Below, one piece after another: positions 43,182-51,796 of a stretch of 64,000 nucleotides of DNA. This stretch comes from Rhodophyticola sp. CCM32. Its GTDB lineage: Bacteria; Pseudomonadota; Alphaproteobacteria; Rhodobacterales; Rhodobacteraceae. The translations under genes were made by a program, and so were the position numbers. Below the pieces are notes generated by a model. The model was given only the letters and a program-made list of their open reading frames with translations. It searched no databases and was not told the origin of the DNA. The DNA is taken from NCBI RefSeq assembly GCF_004751985.1, contig NZ_CP038492.1, forward strand, positions 3,038,001 through 3,102,000, given 5' to 3'. How positions within the stretch are numbered: position 1 is the first letter of the stretch; each line of letters starts with the position of its first letter.

Positions 43182-43960
43182 ATGAAAAATATAATACGGG
43201 GTGCAGCATTGCTTTCGGCACTATCCATACCAGCAAACCCTGCGCTCACGCAAAATGCCGCTGCATGCGAATTACCCCCAAGCTTAGTTTCTCCTCTTGA
43301 GACAGGTCCGTTTATTATCAGCACATATCACACCACCGGTGTACCGGGCAGCGACAGAGTCATTCAAGTTCAGTGGCCTACAGGAATTAGGGTTCCTATC
43401 TCCGGTGTGCCGCCGGGACGAACAGATGGTGCCGAAAGAGGAATAAGCTTCACTATCCCAAGTGGGGTGTTGTTTGTGGACAATGCAGATGATGATCGGA
43501 ACGAGGTAGCTTTCCCACGCTTTTTATATTCTGTTAATAATGGGGTTGACCGTTATCCGCTCTACTCGAGACTAGGGTCCGTTGGGGAATGCCAAGTACA
43601 GGAGGAAGGACAATCTTGGAGAGCGCTTCAGGGTTTACTTACCATTCATCGGAAGGTTTTAAGACATTTCCAGACGAAAATCATGGTGATTGGACCCGAT
43701 ATGCCTACCCCGGTCCGAACAGGGTTTCCAATCGATATGATACCTTTTTTCGCGGCCTGCCGGAAGTTGGCGGGGTCGAAGCGATTCTGAAGTGTGATCG
43801 ATGGGACGACGGGCCTGTGGAATACTCGCAATGCCAGTTATTCAAGAAACTTGAGCCGATTTTTTACAGGATTACATTTGATGGTAGGTATCTTTCTGAC
43901 CTGCCTGTGATCGAGCATGTCTCGGATCGGCATACGGAATGTATTATAGGGGAATTATGA
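43182..43960 (+). pseudogene. Secreted protein of unknown family, broken by a frameshift
   Basis: The first frame from the ATG at 43182 gives signal peptide MKNIIRGAALLSALSIPANPALT and about 120 further residues (GPFIISTYHTTGVPGSDRVIQ, GISFTIPSGVLFVDNADDD, VEECQ-like GSVGECQVQEEGQSW). It then runs to a stop at 43790 in unconvincing sequence. The neighbouring frame carries protein-like sequence from about 43600 (SGFTYHSSEGFKTFPDENHG, then EAILKCDRWDDGPVEYSQCQ) to a stop at 43960. A single-base loss near 43590-43625 explains both. The intact product would be about 260 residues. The base composition is clearly AT-richer than the chromosome around it. No family recognised. Confidence 0.6.
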
Positions 43961-43961
43961 A

Positions 43962-44453
43962 ATGGCAGAAAACCTCACACAGCAAGATATTGATCACCTT
44001 AGTGGGCTTGTCGGCAACATCTATTCTGAAGGGGTTAAAAATCGTGACGCGTATTATTCATACTTAGAAGACCGTGGATATCAATATGGCGGCTTGGCTG
44101 GTGGTGTTGTTCGGGAAGATTCGTTTTCTGGACGGATCGCCAATGCTTTCATGGCAGAAACAGCAGCTAAATCTGGCAATACGATCAACCTCAGCACCAG
44201 TTCGCAAATCAGCTATGATTTGATGGTGGCTGATTTCCAAGCCCGGGCAGATTTGGTTGAGCAACAAGGTTTCGCCGGAGAATTGGGCGCGCGCGTTCAC
44301 TATGATAACCATAAGGTCGTATTCAGTAATCCTGACTATGGCTTAGGAATTGAAAATTGGACTGCCGCTGAACCAATTGAGTACGCGATAGAAAATTACG
44401 AAGCTTTGGGTTTCTCCAACCCGGCTGCCGCCGCAGATGCAATGCTCACTTGA
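43962..44453 (+). CDS. Unknown protein upstream of, and in frame with, the Hint-domain gene
   Basis: A 163-residue protein without signal peptide or membrane helix: AENLTQQDIDHLSGLVGNIY, then YYSYLEDRGYQYGGLAGGVV, FMAETAAKSGNTINLSTSSQ and a helical C-terminus (ALGFSNPAAAADAMLT). It begins 1 nt after the preceding stop and ends in a TGA that is followed at once by ATG ATG in the same frame, so it and the next gene may be two halves of one protein split by a nonsense codon. AT-rich codon use. I recognise the pattern only as something seen upstream of Hint domains in Rhodobacterales; no function can be assigned. Confidence 0.6.
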   Translation: MAENLTQQDIDHLSGLVGNIYSEGVKNRDAYYSYLEDRGYQYGGLAGGVVREDSFSGRIANAFMAETAAKSGNTINLSTSSQISYDLMVADFQARADLVEQQGFAGELGARVHYDNHKVVFSNPDYGLGIENWTAAEPIEYAIENYEALGFSNPAAAADAMLT

Positions 44454-45257
44454 ATGATGGAGGCTAATACTCTTCCAGAAATGGTTGGGTTAAATCAAGA
44501 GATTTCAATATATGCGATTTCTTCCCTAGCAACATTGATGTCTGCGCAAGAATTGCAGGAATGGCTGCAAACGACTAATACCGTATTTTTGAATAACGCC
44601 GGTTATATATTTGGATTTGGTGGCACTCCCTATCAGACAAACCACTGCTTCCTTTCCGACACGCCGATTCAGATGTGGCCGCTTGATCCCTCGATCAAAC
44701 CGCGCGCAGATGGCAGCCATGACGAGAAGCTTGTGCTCTCGAAAGTCTGGGAGAAGCTGATCAGCGAGATCAAGACGGGTGATGTCGTCGTCGCCTATGA
44801 TTCACAAGGCAGGCTCGGCCCCAAGCGCGTGCTGCGCACCATGATCAACAGTTCCACGCATATTCTGGATTTCTGGGGCACGGGCACCACCCCCGGCCAT
44901 GCGTATCACTGCGCCGATGGCCCGCTCAAAGGCGAGCACGCCCCAATCATGGATATCCTGCGCAGGGATGGCGCAGTTATGCGCAGCAATAGCAAGACGA
45001 TCCGCGCCGCCACCAACTGCGAGGTTGGATCGATGGGCGACATGATGATCCACGCCTCGGCAAGGAAGCAAACGCCGGATGGCTCATGGACAGAACCCAA
45101 GCAGGGCAAAGTCCGCTTCGGCACATGGATCATTCTGCCGGATGGGCGGCATATGTCCTTCATGGAAATGGCCGCAAACGAAGGTTGGCGCGTCTCTGAC
45201 GATGGTTACATGGTTGCGCCTGAAGGTAGGGCCCTTAAACGTCGAAGATGGCGGTAG
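44454..45257 (+). CDS. Hint (Hedgehog/intein) domain protein
   Basis: A 267-residue protein. Residues 1-64 are AT-rich-coded and of unknown type. The Hint domain starts at Cys65 in NHCFLSDTPIQMWPLDPS, continues with SEIKTGDVVVAYDSQGRLGPKRVLRTM, the block-B Thr/His in NSSTHILDFWGTGTTPGHAYHCADG (TPGH at 146-149) and MDILRRDGAV. Hint domains self-cleave peptide bonds and in bacteria often sit in secreted polymorphic toxins or surface proteins to release the C-terminus. The tail after the domain (about 75 residues, basic end RALKRRRWR) could be the released part. Base composition shifts to GC-rich from about 44650, so the gene looks mosaic. Confidence 0.7.
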   Translation: MMEANTLPEMVGLNQEISIYAISSLATLMSAQELQEWLQTTNTVFLNNAGYIFGFGGTPYQTNHCFLSDTPIQMWPLDPSIKPRADGSHDEKLVLSKVWEKLISEIKTGDVVVAYDSQGRLGPKRVLRTMINSSTHILDFWGTGTTPGHAYHCADGPLKGEHAPIMDILRRDGAVMRSNSKTIRAATNCEVGSMGDMMIHASARKQTPDGSWTEPKQGKVRFGTWIILPDGRHMSFMEMAANEGWRVSDDGYMVAPEGRALKRRRWR

Positions 45258-45337
45258 AGCCATGGCGTATCGCCAATACTGCGAGAACGCCAAAGGCGGG
45301 GCAGGGTATGGGTCATGCAGGTGTAAGGCGGGGCGCT

Positions 45338-45757
45338 TCAGGCCGGCTGTTTGAGGTGATAGGTCAAAGCCCGGCGGATCAGCAGGCCGATCTGGTCCTG
45401 TGGCAGGTCCGCATCGTCATCGAACCGGATCGCGCGGTGTCCCTCATAGGTGAAATCATCGGGGAACAGGCTTTGAAACTCTGACAGTATCGTCGTCTGG
45501 CAATGCACATAGATCGCAAACCCGCCCTCTTTGGGCAGGCCAAGCCGGATCGTTGAGCCCGACTTTGTCTCCGGCGTCAGATAGGCGGGCTGGCCCCATT
45601 TCAGCGTTTCCTCCAGCGGCCCCACCGGCGGCAGATCGGCGGCGGTCTCGAAGATCAGCGACCGAAGGGTCAGCAGACCCTTTCGCGCCCGGTCGGGGAA
45701 AGAGGCAAACCGCGCCGCGACGGCGGGGTCCTGAAAGGCTGGAATGGCACTTGTCAT
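45338..45757 (-). CDS. DUF1801-domain protein
   Basis: A 139-residue small cytoplasmic protein: FASFPDRARKGLLTLRSLIFETA, then EETLKWGQPAYLTPETKSGSTIRLG, GFAIYVHCQTTILSEFQSLF and YEGHRAIRFDDDADLP. This is the DUF1801/YdhG-like fold (related to frataxin-like iron chaperone folds in older annotations); function unknown. The ATG at 45755-45757 is chosen because the longer in-frame reading to 45865 has no conserved sequence. It is convergent with the Hint gene and divergent from the SRPBCC gene. Confidence 0.82.
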   Translation of the reverse strand: MTSAIPAFQDPAVAARFASFPDRARKGLLTLRSLIFETAADLPPVGPLEETLKWGQPAYLTPETKSGSTIRLGLPKEGGFAIYVHCQTTILSEFQSLFPDDFTYEGHRAIRFDDDADLPQDQIGLLIRRALTYHLKQPA

Positions 45758-45902
45758 GGTCTGATCATATCCTATGCCCGCCCGGGTGCGAATACCGGAG
45801 ATATCGCAAATCTTGCGCTTGACCGGCAAAGATTCTGCAACAGGCAGAAATCCGGCGCTGTTCATGTTATTCTCGGCGCAGATTACACCGGGAGAACATA
45901 GT

Positions 45903-46436
45903 ATGCGTCTTATTCGAAATATCCTGATCGGGCTTGTTATCCTGATCGCTGTGCTGGCCGCCGGGGCCTATTTGCTGCCCCGTCATGTCATCATTGAACG
46001 GCAGATCACCATCGACGCACCCCCCGGCGATGTCTTTCCGCTGGTCAATTCCCTGCAACGGGGCGAGGAATGGTCGCCCTGGCTGGACCGGGACCCGAAT
46101 GTCCAGATCACCCATAGCGGGCCCGAGGCGGGTGTGGGCGCGATAATGGAATGGGTTTCGGACGTGCCCGAGGTGGGCAATGGACGTCAGGAAATTGTTG
46201 AAAGCGTCGCCGATCAACGGGTGGCGACCGCGCTTGATTTCGGGGGCATGGGCACGGCCCGGGCCTGGTTTGACCTGACCGGAGACGGCGAGAGCACAAA
46301 CATCACCTGGGGTCTTGATGCGGATATGGGCAACAATCCCATCGGGCGCTGGATGGGGCTGATGATGGATGGCATGGTGGGGGCCGATTATGAAACCGGC
46401 CTTGCCAACCTCAAAACCCTGGCCGAAGCCGGATAG
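45903..46436 (+). CDS. SRPBCC-family protein with N-terminal membrane anchor
   Basis: A 177-residue protein: one N-terminal helix NILIGLVILIAVLAAGAYLL anchors a START/Bet v 1-like domain (RQITIDAPPGDVFPLVNSLQRGEEWSPW, then GVGAIMEWVSD, TNITWGLDADMGNNPIGRWMGL). Such proteins bind hydrophobic ligands in a deep cavity; the ligand is unknown. GGGAG lies 8-12 nt before the ATG at 45903, so the longer reading from 45774 is unlikely. It ends 16 bp before the convergent DUF4139 gene. Confidence 0.85.
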   Translation: MRLIRNILIGLVILIAVLAAGAYLLPRHVIIERQITIDAPPGDVFPLVNSLQRGEEWSPWLDRDPNVQITHSGPEAGVGAIMEWVSDVPEVGNGRQEIVESVADQRVATALDFGGMGTARAWFDLTGDGESTNITWGLDADMGNNPIGRWMGLMMDGMVGADYETGLANLKTLAEAG

Positions 46437-46451
46437 GCGCGCTGGCGGCTG

Positions 46452-48095
46452 TCATGGCTGCCAGTTCAGCACCTGCCCTTCGGGCCAGTCAAAGCTGACA
46501 CCCATCCCGAATTCCTGCGTCTCGCCGGGGGCGATGGTGACATCCCAGGCCACAACTCCGCGCAGATCATCTATATCGCGTTCATCGGGCTGGGGGGAAA
46601 GCGTCACATCAACCTCCAGATCCTCCTGCTCGGCAAAGGGTGTGGCGTAAAGCACGCGAACCTCCTCGGCGCTGGCAGAGCTGTTTTCGACCGTGAAGCT
46701 TACCTGCCGGTCCTGGGTGTTCGACTGTACGAATATCCCGCGATCACCCTCATCCAGCGAAAGATCCTGCCAGGTCAGGCGCAGATGGTCGAGCGGGCCA
46801 AAGGCCATCTCGGTCTCGGCCCCTGAGGGCAGCAGGGTCAGTTCGCCCTCTCCCAGCGGCGCCCCGTCGCGATAGAACCGGGCCCAGCCGGGCAGGATCG
46901 GTTCATCGCTGGTATTCTCGAACTCAGCCATCAGAAACGCGGTCATATCACGGCGCGGGATGGCCAGATTGGTCAGGTCAGCCTCAAAGCTCAGCGTGTC
47001 AAAGGGCAGGGTGATCATCGATTGTTCGCCGATGCTGACGGGGGTCGGATAGACATAGGTCAGCGCCAGACCATTTGAGATCATCTCAATTGGCGCGGCT
47101 GCCTCTTCCACAATAACAACCGGTTCGGCCGCGATGCCCGCGCCGATGCTCATCTCGGCACTGTCGCGCAGGCTTGGGGCCGGTCTTAAGGGCTCATGCA
47201 GGCGGGCCGGGTCGGGCCCGACGCTGCGCGGGGATCGCCGGCGAATTGGATCGGTTGTGGAGAAATCGACCGCGACATCGCGCCAGATCATGGTTTGATC
47301 CACCTCCAGCACAATGCTGCGCGTGATATCCAGCGCACCGGTTTCAGAGGCCAGATCCAGCCGGTAGCTGGGTCGCCAGGCCGCAGCGTCAGTCAGATAA
47401 TGTGTTGTCAGAACAACATCGCCTGCAGCCTCCAGAGTCACATCCACGGCAATCATATCCACCGTGTCGCCAAAGGGTTTGAGCCGTCTGAGCGCCTGAT
47501 TGGCGTCATCAAGATCCCCCTGCCGTGCGATCAGGTCTTCGTGCAGCTCCTGCCGGGCGACGCGGGCGGTGCGCAATTCCTCGGACGCGCGGGCCATCTC
47601 AGCGCCCAATGTGGTCAGAAGCGTGGCAAGCAGTTCGGCGCTGCCAGGCATGTCGATGCCTTCAGAGCCGCCAGTGCTGATCGCATTCAGATAGGCCAGC
47701 TGCACCTCGGCCGAGCGGATTGCGACCTCAGAGGCGGCGATCTGCTCCGCGATCTGTTCTACAGCGTCTTCCGCCTGTTCAACGGCTATGCGCGCGGCGG
47801 CCTGATCCGGCAGGTCCAGCACGCCTTCGTCCAAAGGCTGATCTTCGACCGGTACAGGCTGTCCAATCATCCGCGCGCCGGTGACCGAGACCTCGGGCAG
47901 TTGCCCCCAATTCAGATCGGGGATCGCCATATAGATCCGATGGGTCCCGGCGGGCAGATCGACCTCTGCCTGCCGGGTAAGTTCTGCGCCGAGCAGATAA
48001 ACGGTGGCCGCAGTCACATCGGCGCGCAGCATGACCTCATCGGCATGGGCGGCACCGGCCACGATCAGGGCAAGGGCGGAAACGGAAAGACGCAT
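46452..48095 (-). CDS. DUF4139 (mucoidy-inhibitor-A-like) secreted protein
   Basis: A 547-residue exported protein: signal peptide MRLSVSALALIVAGAAHA, an N-terminal DUF4140-like strand region (DVTAATVYLLGAELTRQAEVDLPAGTHRI), a helical coiled-coil stretch (about residues 90-190, many Ala/Glu/Gln heptads) and the C-terminal DUF4139 beta domain with HYLTDAAAWRPSYRLDL, MTAFLMAEFENTSDEPILPG and a final VVAWDVTIAPGETQEFGMGV. Homologs are called MuiA; the molecular role is unknown, likely at the periplasmic or outer-membrane face. It reads leftward, downstream of asd. Confidence 0.85.
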   Translation of the reverse strand: MRLSVSALALIVAGAAHADEVMLRADVTAATVYLLGAELTRQAEVDLPAGTHRIYMAIPDLNWGQLPEVSVTGARMIGQPVPVEDQPLDEGVLDLPDQAAARIAVEQAEDAVEQIAEQIAASEVAIRSAEVQLAYLNAISTGGSEGIDMPGSAELLATLLTTLGAEMARASEELRTARVARQELHEDLIARQGDLDDANQALRRLKPFGDTVDMIAVDVTLEAAGDVVLTTHYLTDAAAWRPSYRLDLASETGALDITRSIVLEVDQTMIWRDVAVDFSTTDPIRRRSPRSVGPDPARLHEPLRPAPSLRDSAEMSIGAGIAAEPVVIVEEAAAPIEMISNGLALTYVYPTPVSIGEQSMITLPFDTLSFEADLTNLAIPRRDMTAFLMAEFENTSDEPILPGWARFYRDGAPLGEGELTLLPSGAETEMAFGPLDHLRLTWQDLSLDEGDRGIFVQSNTQDRQVSFTVENSSASAEEVRVLYATPFAEQEDLEVDVTLSPQPDERDIDDLRGVVAWDVTIAPGETQEFGMGVSFDWPEGQVLNWQP

Positions 48096-48140
48096 GGGGG
48101 GAATCCTTTGGGGTTAAATGCCCGCAAACCTTCCCCTCTG

Positions 48141-48167
48141 GGCGACGGTTATTCAATAACCGCCGCC
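48141..48167 (-). terminator. Strong hairpin after asd, no clear U-tract
   Basis: GGCGACGGTTAT / ATAACCGCCGCC with a TCA loop, 11 of 12 pairs, 5 nt after the asd stop (minus strand). It could end the asd transcript or stabilise its 3' end; the missing T-run argues for the latter or for Rho dependence. Confidence 0.45.
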
Positions 48168-48171
48168 GGGT

Positions 48172-49194
48172 TCAGCCCTTTTTCAGCGCACGATTGCCAA
48201 GTGTCTCGGCAATCTGGACCGCGTTCAGCGCCGCGCCCTTGCGCAGATTGTCGGACACACACCACAGGTTCAGCCCGTTCTCGATGGTGCTGTCCTGACG
48301 AATGCGGCTGATGAAGGTCGCGTAATCGCCCACGCATTCCACCGGGGTGACATAGCCGCCATCCTCGCGCTTATCGACAACCATGACGCCCGGGCTTTCG
48401 CGCAGGATATCGCGGGCCTCATCCTCGTCGAGGAAATCCTCAAACTCGATATTCACCGCCTCCGAATGGCCGACAAAAACCGGCACCCGCACGCAGGTGG
48501 CGGTGACCCTGATCTTCGGATCGACGATCTTTTTCGTCTCCGCGACCATTTTCCATTCTTCCTTGGTCTCGCCACTGTCAAGGAACACATCGATATGCGG
48601 GATCACGTTGAAGGCGATCTGTTTGGTGAATGTGTCCGGGTCTTTTTCCTGACCCGGCACATACATGCCCTTGGTCTGGTCCCATAACTCATCCATCCCG
48701 TCCTTGCCGGCGCCCGACACGGATTGATAGGTCGACACCACAACGCGTTTGATCACTGCCCGGTCATGCAGCGGTTTCAGCGCCACCACCATCTGTGCGG
48801 TGGAACAGTTCGGGTTGGCGATGATGTTCTTTTTGGCATAGCCATCCACCGCTTCGGGGTTCACCTCCGGCACCACCAGCGGCACATCGGGATCATAGCG
48901 GTAGAGCGAGGAGTTATCTATCACCACGCAGCCCGCCCTGGCGGCGCGGGGCGCATAGGTTTTGGTTGCCTCGCTGCCGATGGCGAAAAGCGCAATATCC
49001 CATCCGGCAAAATCGAATACATCCAGATTCTGTGTGGTCAGGGTCTCGTCGCCAAAGCTGCATTCGGTGCCAAGCGATTTGCGCGAGGCCAGCACCGCGA
49101 TTTCATCAATTGGAAACTGGCGTTCCGCCAGAATGTTCAGCATTTCGCGGCCCACATTGCCCGTGGCACCCACGACAACGATTCGATAACCCAT
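48172..49194 (-). CDS. asd: Aspartate-semialdehyde dehydrogenase
   Basis: A 340-residue enzyme for the second step of the Asp-family amino-acid pathway, feeding lysine, threonine, methionine and diaminopimelate. MGYRIVVVGATGNVGREMLNIL binds NADP, Cys130 in IANPNCSTAQM is the catalytic thiol, VVSTYQSVSGAGKDGMDEL and VTATCVRVPVFVGHSEAVNIEF are conserved. The ATG at 49192-49194 gives the standard N-terminus. It is divergent from the DEAD-box helicase gene across about 330 bp with no other gene. Confidence 0.96.
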   Translation of the reverse strand: MGYRIVVVGATGNVGREMLNILAERQFPIDEIAVLASRKSLGTECSFGDETLTTQNLDVFDFAGWDIALFAIGSEATKTYAPRAARAGCVVIDNSSLYRYDPDVPLVVPEVNPEAVDGYAKKNIIANPNCSTAQMVVALKPLHDRAVIKRVVVSTYQSVSGAGKDGMDELWDQTKGMYVPGQEKDPDTFTKQIAFNVIPHIDVFLDSGETKEEWKMVAETKKIVDPKIRVTATCVRVPVFVGHSEAVNIEFEDFLDEDEARDILRESPGVMVVDKREDGGYVTPVECVGDYATFISRIRQDSTIENGLNLWCVSDNLRKGAALNAVQIAETLGNRALKKG

Positions 49195-49524
49195 TTGTCC
49201 GTCCTTCAGGTCTGGATGCGCGGGGCATAAAGGAAGCAATCGTAAAGGAAAACCCCCGCCAGCCTTGACTTGTGCGCGGCAAGGACGCATGTGCTGGCTT
49301 AACCATTCTGCGCTGCCGCGTGAGCAGCTGGGCGTAAACCGCTGGCAGAATGATCATTTCCCTACAGGTCCCGATCACGCAGGGTCTGACGATTTGGCCG
49401 GTTCGCACGGGGGTCGCCCGTGTTGCCGAGTGTCAGGTCGCACCCTTTGTTGCCGCGATGTGTCGCGGCCCGGATTGATATTATTGCGCGGGCCAATCCG
49501 GCACCGCGCCAGAAAGGCACTGTT

Positions 49525-50802
49525 TTGTTTGATTTCGATATGCTCGGCCTCTCGCCGACCCTGATGACCACGCTGAAGAAAACCGGTTTCAAAGAACCCA
49601 CCCCGATCCAGAACCAGGCGATTCCGCTTGCTTTGGATGGCCATGACATCATGGGCCTGGCCCAGACCGGCACTGGCAAGACCCTGGCCTTTGGTCTGCC
49701 GCTGATCGAGCATTTGCTGGCCCTGCCCGGCAAGCCCGACCCGAAAACCGCCAAGGCGCTGATCCTGGCGCCGACCCGGGAACTTGCCAATCAGATTGCA
49801 GACAGTCTGCGGGTTTTCATCACTGGCACCCCGCTTAAGGTGCAGGTTGTTGTGGGCGGTCAGTCGATCAATGCCCAGATCAAGCGTATGGAGCGCGGGG
49901 CTGATATTCTTGTCGCTACGCCGGGGCGTCTGATCGACCTGATGGATCGTGGCGCGGTGAAGCTGCATACCGTTCAGCATCTTGTGCTGGATGAGGCGGA
50001 CCAGATGCTTGATATGGGCTTTATCCATGCGCTGCGCCGGATTGCTCCGAAACTGGGCACCCCGCGTCAGACCATGTTGTTTTCGGCCACCATGCCGAAG
50101 CAGATGGAGGAATTGTCCACCGCCTATCTGAACAATCCCCGCCGTGTGCAGGTTTCGCCTCCGGGCAAGGCCGCTGACAAGATCACCCAGTCGATCCATT
50201 TCTTGGAGAAACCGGCCAAACCCGCCAAGCTGCGGGAGATACTGGCCCGGGATCCCGAGGCGCTGACACTTGTGTTCGCGCGCACCAAACACGGGGCCGA
50301 GAAGCTGATGAAAGGGCTGGTGGCAGACGGGTTCAACGCCGCCTCGATCCATGGCAACAAATCGCAGGGTCAGCGGGACCGGGCGATCAAGGCGTTCCGC
50401 GAGGGCCGGATCAAGACACTGGTCGCCACTGATGTGGCTGCGCGCGGCATCGACATTCCCGGTGTGGCCTATGTGATCAATTTCGATCTGCCCGATGTGC
50501 CGGACAATTATGTGCACCGCATCGGCCGCACCGCGCGCGCGGGGCGCGAGGGGGAGGCGATTACCTTGTGTTCCGCCGAAGAGGTTGATCTGCTGAAACA
50601 GGTCGAAAAAGTGATGAAGATCGACATTCCCGTCGCGGGTGGCACCCGCCCGGCCCCGGTCAAAGCCGCCAAATCCCGGCGCGGTGGCGGTGGTGGTCAG
50701 GGGCGGCGCTTTGGCGGTGGCGGCGGCAAGCCCCATGGCAATGGCAAACCCCAGGGTTCCGGCAATCGCAAACCGCGCCGACCCCGGCGTCGCGCGGCCT
50801 GA
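49525..50802 (+). CDS. DEAD-box RNA helicase (RhlE type)
   Basis: A 425-residue helicase: Q motif GFKEPTPIQNQAIP, motif I AQTGTGKT, PTRELA, TPGR, DEAD in VLDEADQMLDMGF, SAT in LFSATMPKQ, and HRIGRTARAGREG. The C-terminal tail from about residue 370 is basic and Gly-rich (SRRGGGGGQGRRFGGGGGK), for RNA binding. RhlE/CsdA-like helicases help ribosome assembly and RNA decay, often in the cold. The start is taken as TTG at 49525 (LFDFDMLGL), behind GAAAGG; the alternatives are ATG at 49540 or a GTG at 49420. It is convergent with the usp gene across repeat copy C. Confidence 0.9.
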   Translation: MFDFDMLGLSPTLMTTLKKTGFKEPTPIQNQAIPLALDGHDIMGLAQTGTGKTLAFGLPLIEHLLALPGKPDPKTAKALILAPTRELANQIADSLRVFITGTPLKVQVVVGGQSINAQIKRMERGADILVATPGRLIDLMDRGAVKLHTVQHLVLDEADQMLDMGFIHALRRIAPKLGTPRQTMLFSATMPKQMEELSTAYLNNPRRVQVSPPGKAADKITQSIHFLEKPAKPAKLREILARDPEALTLVFARTKHGAEKLMKGLVADGFNAASIHGNKSQGQRDRAIKAFREGRIKTLVATDVAARGIDIPGVAYVINFDLPDVPDNYVHRIGRTARAGREGEAITLCSAEEVDLLKQVEKVMKIDIPVAGGTRPAPVKAAKSRRGGGGGQGRRFGGGGGKPHGNGKPQGSGNRKPRRPRRRAA

Positions 50803-50813
50803 GGTTACGCGCC

Positions 50814-50931
50814 ACCATATAGCAGAGGGCAGAGCCCGAACCGAGGGGCAGGAAGCGAAGCGCCCGCCCCGTGGGGGCGGTTCGGGCGCTGCCCGGCGGT
50901 GCCGCCGGGCGGGTCTACAGTTGCAAAATAT
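50814..50931. repeat. Intergenic repeat, family 1, copy C
   Basis: Contains GAGGGCAGAGCCCGAACCG, then GGGGCAGGAAGCGAAGCG and a large inverted GC-rich segment including CCCGGCGGTGCCGCCGGG, and ends in TTGCAAAATA. It fills the 130-bp gap between the convergent helicase and universal-stress genes and can fold as an extended hairpin from either strand. Confidence 0.8.
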
Positions 50932-50932
50932 C

Positions 50933-51784
50933 CTATCGGAACAGCAACACCGGCACCTTGCAGGAGCGGATCATCTCGGTCGTTGTCGAGCCGATGAACA
51001 GGTTTCTGATCCGTGAATGCCCATAGGCCCCCATGATCAGCAGGTCGAAATCATGGGCTTCGGCGCGGTCCGCAATCACCTTATCGGGTTCACCCGCCAC
51101 AATCTCGGTGGTCACCTCATAGCCTGCGCCTTTCAGCAAGGCCGCCGCCCCTTCGATCCCGCGTTTGGTTTCGGTTGTATCCGTGCCGACGGTCAGCAGA
51201 TGCAGCTTCAGCCCGGCAAACAGCTCGGACCGGGCGATATGGTCCACCGCTTTCAGCGCCGGGGTGCCGCCGTCAAACGCCACCAGCAGCTTTTTCACCG
51301 GCTGAAACGCCCGCGACGCCACCAGCATGGGCCTGGTGGTTGAGCGTGCGACCCGCTCCACATTGCTGCCCAGATGCATCTTGGCGAAATCCGCCGCCTC
51401 GCCGCGTTTTCCGACGATGACCAGATCGGCATCCGCCTCCATCTCGCGCAGGGTTTCAACCAGATCGCCCATGCGCAGCCTGGCATGGGCTTCGACGCCT
51501 TCGGCTGTTGCCCGCGCAACCGCATCCTCCAATATCGCCCGCCCGCGTTTCTGCGCCAGCCTGGCTTTCTGCGCATCCAGTTCCGCCAGTTCATTGAGCA
51601 GTGCCGTGCGGGCGCCAAGCCCGATATTGCCGCTGAGATTGCGTGGGTCCGCGCTTTCATCACGGCGCCCGATCACATGGACGATATCCACGCTCCAGCC
51701 TTTGCTTTTGGCAACCCAGGCCGCGTGATCACACACGCTTTCCGAATAGATCGACCCATCCACCAATGCGATGATCTTGCCCAT
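50933..51784 (-). CDS. Universal stress protein, tandem UspA domains
   Basis: A 283-residue protein with two UspA-type domains. Domain 1 (1-150) begins MGKIIALVDGSIYSESVCDHA and ends with VGKRGEAADFAKMHLGSNVERV, in which the ATP-binding Gly spacing is one residue off. Domain 2 (about 160-283) has KKLLVAFDGGTPALKAVDHI and the clean nucleotide motif GAYGHSRIRNLFIGSTT (G-x2-G-x9-G-S). It lies 12 nt downstream of the SulP gene on the same strand, a frequent pairing that suggests the protein modulates the transporter. Confidence 0.9.
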   Translation of the reverse strand: MGKIIALVDGSIYSESVCDHAAWVAKSKGWSVDIVHVIGRRDESADPRNLSGNIGLGARTALLNELAELDAQKARLAQKRGRAILEDAVARATAEGVEAHARLRMGDLVETLREMEADADLVIVGKRGEAADFAKMHLGSNVERVARSTTRPMLVASRAFQPVKKLLVAFDGGTPALKAVDHIARSELFAGLKLHLLTVGTDTTETKRGIEGAAALLKGAGYEVTTEIVAGEPDKVIADRAEAHDFDLLIMGAYGHSRIRNLFIGSTTTEMIRSCKVPVLLFR

Positions 51785-51796
51785 CAGATTACCCCC

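Noticed and set aside
49420..49524. GTG start extending the DEAD-box helicase by 35 residues
   Set aside because: The extension is basic and unconserved; the family starts at about LFDFDMLGL, behind a GAAAGG site.
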